This document shows positions 13,123 to 19,507 of a stretch of 19,507 bases of DNA, piece after piece. The position numbers and the translations under genes were made by a program. Position 1 is the stretch's first letter. Every line of letters starts with the position of its first letter. Under the pieces are notes generated by a model, which saw only the letters and a program-made list of their open reading frames with translations, did not search any database and was not told where the DNA came from. Source of the stretch: WTJX01 sp045106295 (GTDB lineage: Bacteria; Bacteroidota; Bacteroidia; Cytophagales; JAAEPT01); NCBI GenBank assembly GCA_045106295.1, contig JBGCEI010000040.1, positions 1-19,507 of the forward strand, written 5' to 3'.

Positions 13123-13716
13123 CTACAATTCTTCAATAAGAAGGAAAGATTTATCAGACGAAAAAGTGTAGTTACCCTCTTTTTTAGGAATAAATTCATT
13201 CTCTGAAATAATTCTATTTACAAAAACAGGTACGCTAGAGAGTAAACTTATTTTTCTTCCTTTAGGTAGCCACTTTGTTAAACTATTGTTAGTAGGAAAA
13301 AAAGCTGATGTAGTTCTGTTCAAAAAAGTCACTTTCATACCAGGGTAAGAAATAACTAATTCATGTAACCCTTCAAGAGTATAAGATGAGTAGTCTAGAA
13401 ACAGTTGAGCTGAAGGATTTCCATTTTCTTGTATGGTTGAAATAGAAGCATCCATAACACTACCTTCGTATCTTTTTATCAGGATAGGGAATTGGTTCGC
13501 TAATTTATCAGTAATCTCTGATTCAGTAAACTCTTTTTGTAAAACGATGTCTATTTTTAAACCTTTACTGATTACCCAATCAATACACTGCTCAGAAATA
13601 ACCAACTGAGGGCTCCATTCTAATAAATCCATCAAAACAGATTCATTAATTGCTAATGGATCTAATAAAGCAATAGCAGGTTCTTGATTTTCTCTTATCG
13701 TATGGTGAGAAGACAT
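13123..13716 (-). CDS. Uncharacterised protein, possibly a thiamine pyrophosphokinase-like fold
   Basis: The 197-residue product has no signal peptide or membrane segment. It contains LLEWSPQLVISEQCIDWVISKGLKIDIVLQ, which recalls the start of nucleotide-sugar or thiamine pyrophosphokinase-like domains. The catalytic GDxDS motif of true thiamine pyrophosphokinase is absent, so that activity is not supported. The rest is mixed alpha/beta (LHELVISYPGMKVTFLN, GRKISLLSSVPVFVNRI). Its ATG shares one base with the ybeY stop (TAATG), so it is coupled to ybeY and last in the five-gene operon. The link to YbeY is positional only. Confidence 0.8.
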   Translation of the reverse strand: MSSHHTIRENQEPAIALLDPLAINESVLMDLLEWSPQLVISEQCIDWVISKGLKIDIVLQKEFTESEITDKLANQFPILIKRYEGSVMDASISTIQENGNPSAQLFLDYSSYTLEGLHELVISYPGMKVTFLNRTTSAFFPTNNSLTKWLPKGRKISLLSSVPVFVNRIISENEFIPKKEGNYTFSSDKSFLLIEEL

Positions 13717-14141
13717 TAAAAAGGGTAAAGATCAATAGCGCTTTCCTCTTTCTCTCTCATCAAAGAAGCTTCTTCTTCCGTTTTATCGCCGTAACCGCAC
13801 AAATGAAATAGACCATGACTCATTACTCGGATTAGCTCATGCTCAAAAGAAGTGTTAAACTCTTTAGCATTGTCTTTTATTCTATCTATACTAATGAAAA
13901 TATCACCTACAACTAAAGTATCAGTAGTACCTTGATCAAACGTAATAATATCAGTGTAATAATCGTGTTGAAGGAACTGCTTGTTAATAGCTAATAAGCC
14001 ATCATCAGAAAGGAAGGAAAATGAAAGAGACTTAATGTAATAATCTTCTTTTTTAGCCACAGTATGGAGCCATTTTTCTTTTAATGCTATTTTATCAAGA
14101 ATATAATCAGCTTGCTGACTATCAAACGAAATAGCAGGCAT
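13716..14141 (-). CDS. ybeY: Endoribonuclease YbeY (16S rRNA maturation / ribosome quality control)
   Basis: The 141-residue product has the UPF0054 core. LLAINKQFLQHDYYTDIITFDQGTTDTLVVGDIFISIDRI is followed by HELIRVMSHGLFHLCGYGDKTEEEASLMREKEE. The metal site uses His109 and His113. The third ligand, usually His in HGxLHLxGYDH, is Asp119 here. YbeY acts in 16S 3'-end processing and removal of defective ribosomes. It is translationally coupled to the following gene. The deviation in the third ligand seems usual for Bacteroidota from memory, so this is probably a working enzyme. Confidence 0.95.
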   Translation of the reverse strand: MPAISFDSQQADYILDKIALKEKWLHTVAKKEDYYIKSLSFSFLSDDGLLAINKQFLQHDYYTDIITFDQGTTDTLVVGDIFISIDRIKDNAKEFNTSFEHELIRVMSHGLFHLCGYGDKTEEEASLMREKEESAIDLYPF

Positions 14142-14159
14142 AATAAATAAAAGTAAAAA

Positions 14160-14558
14160 TTAGACGTTAAAAGAAAGCTTTAAGGTCTTTCCATCGTCTG
14201 TGAAATTGACATTATCAGATAAATTTCTGATTAAGAAGATACCTCTTCCACCAGTTTTTTCTATATTTTCTGGAGCAGTAGGATCTGGTAGATTATTGAA
14301 ATCAAAACCAAGACCTTGATCACTAATCGTAAAAGATACTTTTTTCTCATCTAGAGCTAATGTTAACTCTACATTTTTATCTTTATTAGAACTGTTTCCG
14401 TGAAGAATAGCATTATTTACAGCCTCTGTAACAGAGACCATAATGTTACCATAGATATTATCATCAATATGATATTTGTCTTTTATCGTATCAATGAAAC
14501 TCTCAACGATGCGTACATTTTCTGGTATTGATGGAATTTCTATTTTTATATGTTCCAT
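14160..14558 (-). CDS. RsbW-like ATP-binding protein (HATPase, anti-sigma kinase family)
   Basis: The 132-residue product is a lone GHKL ATPase domain. The N box is EAVNNAILHGN (45-55), the G1 box DQGLGFD (80-86) and the G2 box GGRGIFLIRNLSD (103-115). The lack of a dimerisation/His-phosphotransfer domain and the length fit the RsbW/SpoIIAB serine kinase group rather than sensor kinases. RsbW-type proteins bind a sigma factor or phosphorylate an anti-anti-sigma STAS protein; neither partner is encoded in the window. It lies 22 bp after the DUF4175-like gene and 18 bp before ybeY. Whether it has kinase activity cannot be told from sequence. Confidence 0.92.
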   Translation of the reverse strand: MEHIKIEIPSIPENVRIVESFIDTIKDKYHIDDNIYGNIMVSVTEAVNNAILHGNSSNKDKNVELTLALDEKKVSFTISDQGLGFDFNNLPDPTAPENIEKTGGRGIFLIRNLSDNVNFTDDGKTLKLSFNV

Positions 14559-14580
14559 ATTCGAAAATACTACTTTTTTC

Positions 14581-17500
14581 TTACTTATCTATCTTTTTAA
14601 AATATTCATTGACCTTATTCTTATAATAAGGTTTCAGTTCAACTGGTATTGTTTTTAATAATTCTTTTCTACTATTCTTTTTAAGCAATATTTTTTCAAG
14701 TTCATTACTGAATTTTCTTTTATACGGAGAACCACTCTCTGCTTCTCTTTCATCACTTTCTCCTTGTTTTTTCAAAGCCTCTTCAGCTTCAAGTAAACGA
14801 ACTAAAAGTTCTTCTTGTCTTTTTATAGTTTCAGAATCAACTTTCTTAAATACGAGGTCTTCTTCATTTTGTTTCATTAAGCTCTTTATTTTTGATAAAT
14901 TATCTGAATTTTCTCCAAATAAACCTTCTTTTTCTAACTGACGAATAGCGTTCCTAAGCTTTTCTTGTTCACCTGCCAATTTAGCTAATTGCTCAGATAG
15001 CTGACGACCATACTTTTGTCCGTTAGATAATTGCTTAATCCCCTCGCCAATTCCTTTTTGTTTGTCGCCTAATCCAGAACCAGAGCCTTTTCCTTTTCCA
15101 GACTCACCCTCACCTTCAGAATTACCAGGTGTCTCACCTTCTTCTTCTCCGGGTTTATTCCCTTTACTAGGCATTGGCATAGATTCACTTCTAGAACCAT
15201 TACTTTGAGCAGAAGAAAGCTCAGCACTCATATTGTCCAGTATATCACTTAATAACAAAGCTAAATTATTCATGGAAGTCATAGCATACTGTTGTTTTAC
15301 ACCAATTCTATTTTTGTCACGTTTCCGTACCAGATCCATGCTAGCCTCCATGTAACCGATAAACTTATTAGTTTCTTCTAATACCATATTACTAATCTGT
15401 TCCGCTCGTTTAGCTAAAGCAAGTAAACTGTCCTTTACAATAATAGAGTTCTCATTTAGCTGCAACTGTTGTTGAGAAAAAGTAACAAACAAAGGTTCTT
15501 TAATAGAAACACTAGCCATTTCATTCATCACCTCCTCCTGTCTAAAAGAAAGCTTCAATAAATTGTCAAGAATGATTTTAAGAGTCTCAATGTTTTCTTT
15601 TAAGACCTTCTTCTGCATCCCCTGTTGCATAGATTTCATCTTTTTAGATATTTTATTTAAGCTTTGCTCAGCCTTTTGTTGTTCCTTATTAGCTTTCTTA
15701 CCGTCACCTTTATTCAGTTCCTTATTAGCTTTCTCCATACTCTCTTTCGCCGTATTTTGTTCTTCTTCAGACGCCTTTAAATCATTCGATCGCTCCAAAG
15801 ACTTATTTAACTTTTCCAAAGACTCTATCTCTTTACTAAGAGCTTCAAATTCTTTTTTTAATTCATTCTGTTGCTTTGCCTCCTCTTCATTGGATAGTTT
15901 CTCATTATCCTCAGCCAAATCCTTTTGTTTGTCAGCCAACTCCTTCGAATCACGAATCACCTTATCTAACTTCTCATCAAATAGAAGTTTTTTATACAAT
16001 TCCTTAGATCTATTTAATTGCTGTTCCTCGCTGTTATTTTCGTTCGCAAGTTTCTCTAAGTTTTGTTTTATTTTCTCATCAGCATTTTTCTCTTGTAATA
16101 ACTTTTTAAGCTCCTCTAAGATTTCATTCTTTTCAATATCCTCTTCCGTTAACATCTGTTCCAATGCTTTGCTATTCTTGTCAGTTTGCTCACTTCGTGT
16201 ATCCAGCTTATTCTTTAAGTCACTATTTTCTTTAAATTTTTCCTTAGTAGTCGCAATCCTCTTCTCCAGTTCTTGTTGTTTCGCAATCATTTTCTCTATT
16301 GCCTTTTTGTCCTGCCAATCAAGTTTCTTTTTTACTTTTAGCTTATCCTGTAACTCTTTTAATTCTTCTTGTAACGATTGTAATTCAGCAAGTTGTTTTT
16401 CTAATGAGCTACTCATAGAGCTATTAGACGCTGAAACCCTTTCATTCAGCTCTTTTTTAGAAAGTATGTTTAGTTTAGATAAACCTCCAGTAGTCTTTTT
16501 GGGTCCCATCACACCGTCATTATCCCAGACACTAATAGAATACTCTAAATCACTTCCCTCTTCCAAGCCGAGCGTATCTAAAAACAATTCATACGTAAAT
16601 GCCTGTTCCCTGCTATCTAATTTAATTGGAATAGCCATATCTCTAGAAACAGACAATTCATTTTCCTTTTTAACTTCATAGTGAAGCTCCATTTTTGAAA
16701 AGCCATAATCATCAGCAATTTCACCAGTAAACAATATGTAATTCAATAAAGCACTGTCAACATACTCCTTTACATCAATAGAAGGATACCCATCATTTAT
16801 CACAGACAATTCATAATCATTAGTGGAATTATCATTAGCCATTGAAATCGAATACTTTGTAGAAGTTAGAATCCTCTTTTTATAATTAAACTCACCTTTC
16901 TTTATCTGCCTTCCGGCGATAAGCCCGCCCGCCTCAAACTTGAAAAAAACAGAATCAGTAAACTCAGTTGATAACCTCCATTCCACCCATGCCCCCTTAG
17001 GTACAGAAGTACTTCCAATATTTTCAACCACCTCAGGATTCCTTTTCTGATAAGAAGGAAAAGTAAGTAGCATATTAACAGTAGTAAGAGAAGGCTTCTC
17101 AATTACCTCAACCATATAATTACTAGATGAAAAGCCACTACTCTCAAAATGAAAAGACTCACTTCGCTGAATATTTTCCATTACAAAAGAAAAGAAGCCA
17201 TTAGACTCCTTTTTCATATAATAATTTCTATTCTGAATAATAATAGAAGCAGAAGAAGGAATAGCATCACCCACCAATTCTAATTCAATAAGGAAATCTT
17301 CATTCTTTGTAGCTTTTAAATTTGAACTAGTTAATACAAATTCAAAAGGAGCCTTTGGTAAATAAGCCTTGTTATAATTAATAATACGAGGAATACTTTC
17401 CGTGAAAAAATCTTTCCTAATCAAAAAAGCAGATAGTAACACCAATAGAAAAGCAACCAGTACAATACTGTATTTTCTTAACCCTACAAAAGAAATAGCC

Positions 17501-17937
17501 TTAGTAAAAGAAAAATTATCCAAGCCATTACTCTTCTGTTCAATACTCGCCAATAAAAGCTCTCCCTCTTTTTCGGATAAAGAACTAAGTTGTAGCACAT
17601 TTGTCAAACGATCCTTAATCTCGGGGAAAAAGTCACCTAGATTCCTCGCCGCATCCTCATCTTCAATAAGACTTGAGGCACGGAAATAATTGATAAGAGG
17701 GAAAAAAATAAAGTAACCAATAGAACATAATCCTAAAATCAGGAAGCCGTAAAACAAAATACTTCGTACAGTAGACCCAAAATGCCCAATATATTCAATA
17801 GAATTAAAAACTAAGAAAGTACCTCCTATCAAAAGCAAACAGAAAAGAATACCCTTCAGTAATTCTAGAAGGAAATATCTTTTTTTATATTGCTGAATAG
17901 CAGATAAAAGAGTTGATATAGTAGATGCTTGTTTCAA
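14581..17937 (-). CDS. Large membrane-anchored coiled-coil protein (DUF4175-like)
   Basis: The product has 1118 residues. Hydrophobic segments lie at about 28-48, 58-80 and 154-173. A beta-rich, probably periplasmic region spans about 190-500 (Ig-like stretches such as YELSVINDGYPSIDVKEYV). A Lys/Glu/Gln coiled coil spans roughly 510-810 (LQSLQEELKELQDKLKVKKK, LEKLNKSLERSNDLK). A helical part holds MTSMNNLALLLSDILDNM, then a disordered Gly/Ser/Glu linker (about 915-965, EGETPGNSEGEGESGKGKGSGSG), then a conserved GIGEGIKQLSNGQKYGRQLSEQLAKLAGEQEKLR block. I recognise this architecture as the DUF4175 family common in Bacteroidota, with no proven function. The start codon is TTG, directly after an in-frame TAA; the next in-frame ATG lies over 200 codons in. 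It is 12 bp downstream of xth. Confidence 0.88.
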   Translation of the reverse strand: MKQASTISTLLSAIQQYKKRYFLLELLKGILFCLLLIGGTFLVFNSIEYIGHFGSTVRSILFYGFLILGLCSIGYFIFFPLINYFRASSLIEDEDAARNLGDFFPEIKDRLTNVLQLSSLSEKEGELLLASIEQKSNGLDNFSFTKAISFVGLRKYSIVLVAFLLVLLSAFLIRKDFFTESIPRIINYNKAYLPKAPFEFVLTSSNLKATKNEDFLIELELVGDAIPSSASIIIQNRNYYMKKESNGFFSFVMENIQRSESFHFESSGFSSSNYMVEVIEKPSLTTVNMLLTFPSYQKRNPEVVENIGSTSVPKGAWVEWRLSTEFTDSVFFKFEAGGLIAGRQIKKGEFNYKKRILTSTKYSISMANDNSTNDYELSVINDGYPSIDVKEYVDSALLNYILFTGEIADDYGFSKMELHYEVKKENELSVSRDMAIPIKLDSREQAFTYELFLDTLGLEEGSDLEYSISVWDNDGVMGPKKTTGGLSKLNILSKKELNERVSASNSSMSSSLEKQLAELQSLQEELKELQDKLKVKKKLDWQDKKAIEKMIAKQQELEKRIATTKEKFKENSDLKNKLDTRSEQTDKNSKALEQMLTEEDIEKNEILEELKKLLQEKNADEKIKQNLEKLANENNSEEQQLNRSKELYKKLLFDEKLDKVIRDSKELADKQKDLAEDNEKLSNEEEAKQQNELKKEFEALSKEIESLEKLNKSLERSNDLKASEEEQNTAKESMEKANKELNKGDGKKANKEQQKAEQSLNKISKKMKSMQQGMQKKVLKENIETLKIILDNLLKLSFRQEEVMNEMASVSIKEPLFVTFSQQQLQLNENSIIVKDSLLALAKRAEQISNMVLEETNKFIGYMEASMDLVRKRDKNRIGVKQQYAMTSMNNLALLLSDILDNMSAELSSAQSNGSRSESMPMPSKGNKPGEEEGETPGNSEGEGESGKGKGSGSGLGDKQKGIGEGIKQLSNGQKYGRQLSEQLAKLAGEQEKLRNAIRQLEKEGLFGENSDNLSKIKSLMKQNEEDLVFKKVDSETIKRQEELLVRLLEAEEALKKQGESDEREAESGSPYKRKFSNELEKILLKKNSRKELLKTIPVELKPYYKNKVNEYFKKIDK

Positions 17938-17949
17938 TTAAAACCAATG

Positions 17950-18714
17950 TTAAACCGATAACTCTACCAGTATAGGGCAATGGTCCGAGTGTTTTGCCTC
18001 AGGTAAAATAGCAGAACGCACCAATTTATCTTCTAAAGAATTTGTAGCCGATATATAATCAATCCTCCATCCTTTATTATTATTTCTAGCATTAGCTCTA
18101 TAACTCCACCATGAATACTGATCGCCTCCCTTATTGAAATACCTAAACGTATCTATAAAGCCACTTTCAAAAAAACGAGACATCCACTCCCTTTCCTCAG
18201 GAAGGAATCCAGAAGACTTTTTGTTTCTTATCGGATCATGAATATCAATTGCTTTATGGCATATGTTATAATCACCAGCAATCAATAAATTAGGAATAGT
18301 CTTTTTCAGTTCACTAAAATAAACCTGCATATCCGTTAAAAAGCTCATCTTCACCTCTTGACGAATATCACCACTAGATCCAGACGGGAAATATGCTGAT
18401 ACCACAGATACACCCTCAAAGTCAGCACGGATCACCCTACCTTCACTATCATAAGTAGAAATCCCACACCCATACTCTACATGTTTAGCTTCAATCTTAG
18501 ATAATAAGCCGACGCCACTATAACCCTTCTTTTCAGCAGAATACCAATAGCAATGATATCCCAACTCTTTAAAAGCGCCTACATCAATTACATCCTCAGT
18601 AGCCTTCAATTCTTGAAAACAGACCACATCAGCATCAACAGCCTTTAGCCAATCAATCAATCCCTTCTTTACCGCAGCACGAATACCATTAATATTATAA
18701 GATACGACCTTCAA
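17950..18714 (-). CDS. xth: Exodeoxyribonuclease III (AP endonuclease)
   Basis: The 254-residue product is a full-length ExoIII-type endonuclease/exonuclease/phosphatase fold. MKVVSYNINGIRAA contains Asn8. FQELK has metal ligand Glu35. YFPSG has Tyr108. GDYNI has Asp148 and Asn150. WRIDYISA has Asp219, and the catalytic pair SDHCP is Asp244-His245. It cleaves DNA at abasic sites and removes 3' blocks in base excision repair. The start codon is TTG (CAA at 18712-18714 on the plus strand), which puts Met exactly where the family begins. It heads the five-gene minus-strand operon. Confidence 0.96.
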   Translation of the reverse strand: MKVVSYNINGIRAAVKKGLIDWLKAVDADVVCFQELKATEDVIDVGAFKELGYHCYWYSAEKKGYSGVGLLSKIEAKHVEYGCGISTYDSEGRVIRADFEGVSVVSAYFPSGSSGDIRQEVKMSFLTDMQVYFSELKKTIPNLLIAGDYNICHKAIDIHDPIRNKKSSGFLPEEREWMSRFFESGFIDTFRYFNKGGDQYSWWSYRANARNNNKGWRIDYISATNSLEDKLVRSAILPEAKHSDHCPILVELSV

Positions 18715-19228
18715 ATTATATCAGTTAAATCATTAGAAAGTTAAATATACATAACTTTAAAACTCTAGCCACCTACAGTATCTCAATAAATTCGCGTTAT
18801 ACTCTTACTGTATTTGAAGTATTTGATTGTTCCCATTATTTTTTTTGTTGTGTGGGGTTATTTCTTTTGTGTTAGAGAGTGTGTTTAATGATATGTGGTG
18901 TAAAAGAAATAAACAGGCTATCCGCTGTATCTTTTACTCCCTACGGTCGCAAAAGGATGTCGCTACTATCCTTCCCGCAACTGTTATTAAGTTGTTAGTT
19001 TAGTACTTTTTTCTTTGTTCACCTCATCAAAGGTCGTAGACCTTGATGACCGTAGGTAATGTAATAAGTTATTATAAGGTAGCAGGTCTTTAATGGTCTT
19101 AAGTTAGTAGGTGAGCCATTATTATATTGGTTAATAGTTTTTATTAGGTTTAATGTTCTGTTATAATCGCTAAAAGGGATGAGATAGGGGGTGTCGTTAA
19201 AAAAGATTAATTTTTTTTGTGTTAGGTG
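18715..19228. other. Non-coding region between xth and the rRNA promoter
   Basis: I see no convincing coding region on either strand. The left part (18715-18900) is AT-rich low-complexity sequence that must contain the xth promoter. 18914-19057 is a structured stretch described separately. 19058-19228 is AT-rich, with T/A tracts (for example T8 at 19211-19218) directly upstream of the rRNA promoter that could act like an UP element. Confidence 0.6.
18914..19057 (+). other. Structured non-coding element upstream of the rRNA operon
   Basis: It contains a hairpin with TCATCAAAGGTC (19024-19035) pairing GACCTTGATGA (19039-19049), 11 pairs with one bulged base and a GTA loop. There is a 9-bp exact long-range complement, CCTACGGTC (18940-18948) with GACCGTAGG (19048-19056). 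ATCTTTT (18929-18935) can pair with AAAAGGAT (18951-18958) with one bulge. GGAT (18955-18958) can pair with ATCC (18968-18971). Strand of action is unknown. The phrase GGCTATCCGCT...ATCTTTT...AAAAGGAT resembles a motif I recall from other Bacteroidota intergenic regions; I could not check this. Confidence 0.5.
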
Positions 19229-19258
19229 TTGCGGATAAGGAAAAAGGTATTACCTTTG
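19229..19258 (+). promoter_or_regulatory. rRNA operon promoter
   Basis: TTG (19229-19231), a 19-bp spacer and TACCTTTG (19251-19258) make an exact Bacteroidota consensus promoter. The start point should fall near 19263-19267, giving a leader of about 190 nt before 16S. Confidence 0.88.
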
Positions 19259-19454
19259 TATCCCGTTCGAGAGAAGAGCGGTAGAGTTCATTGAAATGAT
19301 GTGATAAGTTATAGCACTTTTACTTACAGAGATGTAAGGGAAAATATAATTAAAAATGCAGAAAAGAATCTTATTTTAGATTGAGTTTGCGACTGTCGGG
19401 ATCGAGAAATAAAGGTAATTGAGATAGTATCAATAGATTGCTAGTACAGTTTTT
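19259..19454 (+). other. rRNA leader with boxA-like sequence
   Basis: The transcribed leader holds CCGTTC/GAGCGG-like complementarity near 19262-19281 and GTTCATTGAAA at 19286-19296. The latter resembles the boxA-like GTTCNTTGA sequence of Bacteroidota rRNA leaders that would bind NusB/NusE for antitermination. The rest (19297-19454) should hold one side of the RNase III processing stem, whose partner lies outside the window. Confidence 0.55.

Positions 19455-19507
<53 letters not shown>

Noticed and set aside
15563..16681. Long plus-strand open frame (372 codons) rich in Ser, Phe, Cys and Leu
   Set aside because: It lies opposite the Lys/Glu-rich coiled coil of the DUF4175-like gene. AAA/GAA-rich sense codons read as TTT/TTC/TCT on the other strand, so a stop-free shadow is expected. 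It has no family resemblance.

Overview
The window looks like a chromosomal segment from a member of Bacteroidota, probably Flavobacteriales or a near relative. The DNA is AT-rich. Several promoters carry the TTG / TAnnTTTG boxes used by Bacteroidota sigma-ABfA (for example upstream of rpsF and of the rRNA operon). Lineage-typical proteins are present: a TonB receptor with an N-terminal carboxypeptidase-regulatory-like domain, a DUF4175-type giant coiled-coil protein, and an Fe-S pair followed by the small 'ABC transporter ATPase'-annotated protein. The 16S rRNA start at the right edge reads AGCGGCAGGCTTAATA, also consistent with this group. No prophage, insertion sequence or CRISPR array was seen.

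Layout, left to right. Positions 1-251 hold the C-terminus of an unknown, probably secreted, protein and its terminator. A small membrane-anchored coiled-coil protein follows (313-753). Positions 771-1406 hold a GIY-YIG nuclease gene broken by an in-frame TGA and bracketed by two 89-bp copies, plus a fragment, of a palindromic REPIN-like element. On the minus strand, rpsF-rpsR-rplI (2570-1497) forms a ribosomal protein operon with a clear promoter and terminator. A minus-strand lipoprotein gene (2727-3272) overlaps head-to-head with a LuxE-like ANL enzyme gene (3263-4315). Plus-strand genes follow: an RqcH/NFACT-like ribosome rescue factor (4409-5977), ffh (6139-7473) and a TonB-dependent receptor (7621-9867). 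A perfect 38-bp palindrome abuts the promoter of the receptor gene.

The right half is mostly minus strand. There is an alanine-rich lipoprotein with 11-residue repeats (9923-10225), then a three-gene Fe-S redox operon (12901 to 10290). A plus-strand tRNA-Phe comes next (12975-13047). A tight five-gene operon then runs leftward from 18714 to 13123: xth, the DUF4175-like gene, an RsbW-like ATPase gene, ybeY and an unknown gene. Positions 18715-19454 have no convincing gene. They contain a structured non-coding stretch (about 18914-19057), the rRNA promoter and leader, and then the first 53 bases of 16S rRNA.

Much of the window is translation and protein-quality housekeeping: ribosomal proteins, SRP, RqcH, YbeY, a tRNA and rRNA. 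The accessory or unexplained material is the GIY-YIG gene with its flanking palindromic repeats, the 38-bp operator-like palindrome, degenerate 7-8-nt-periodic intergenic stretches at three places, and the structured element upstream of the rRNA operon. The best candidate for an undescribed system is the GIY-YIG/palindromic-repeat pair, which resembles the RAYT/REPIN arrangement but with a different nuclease.
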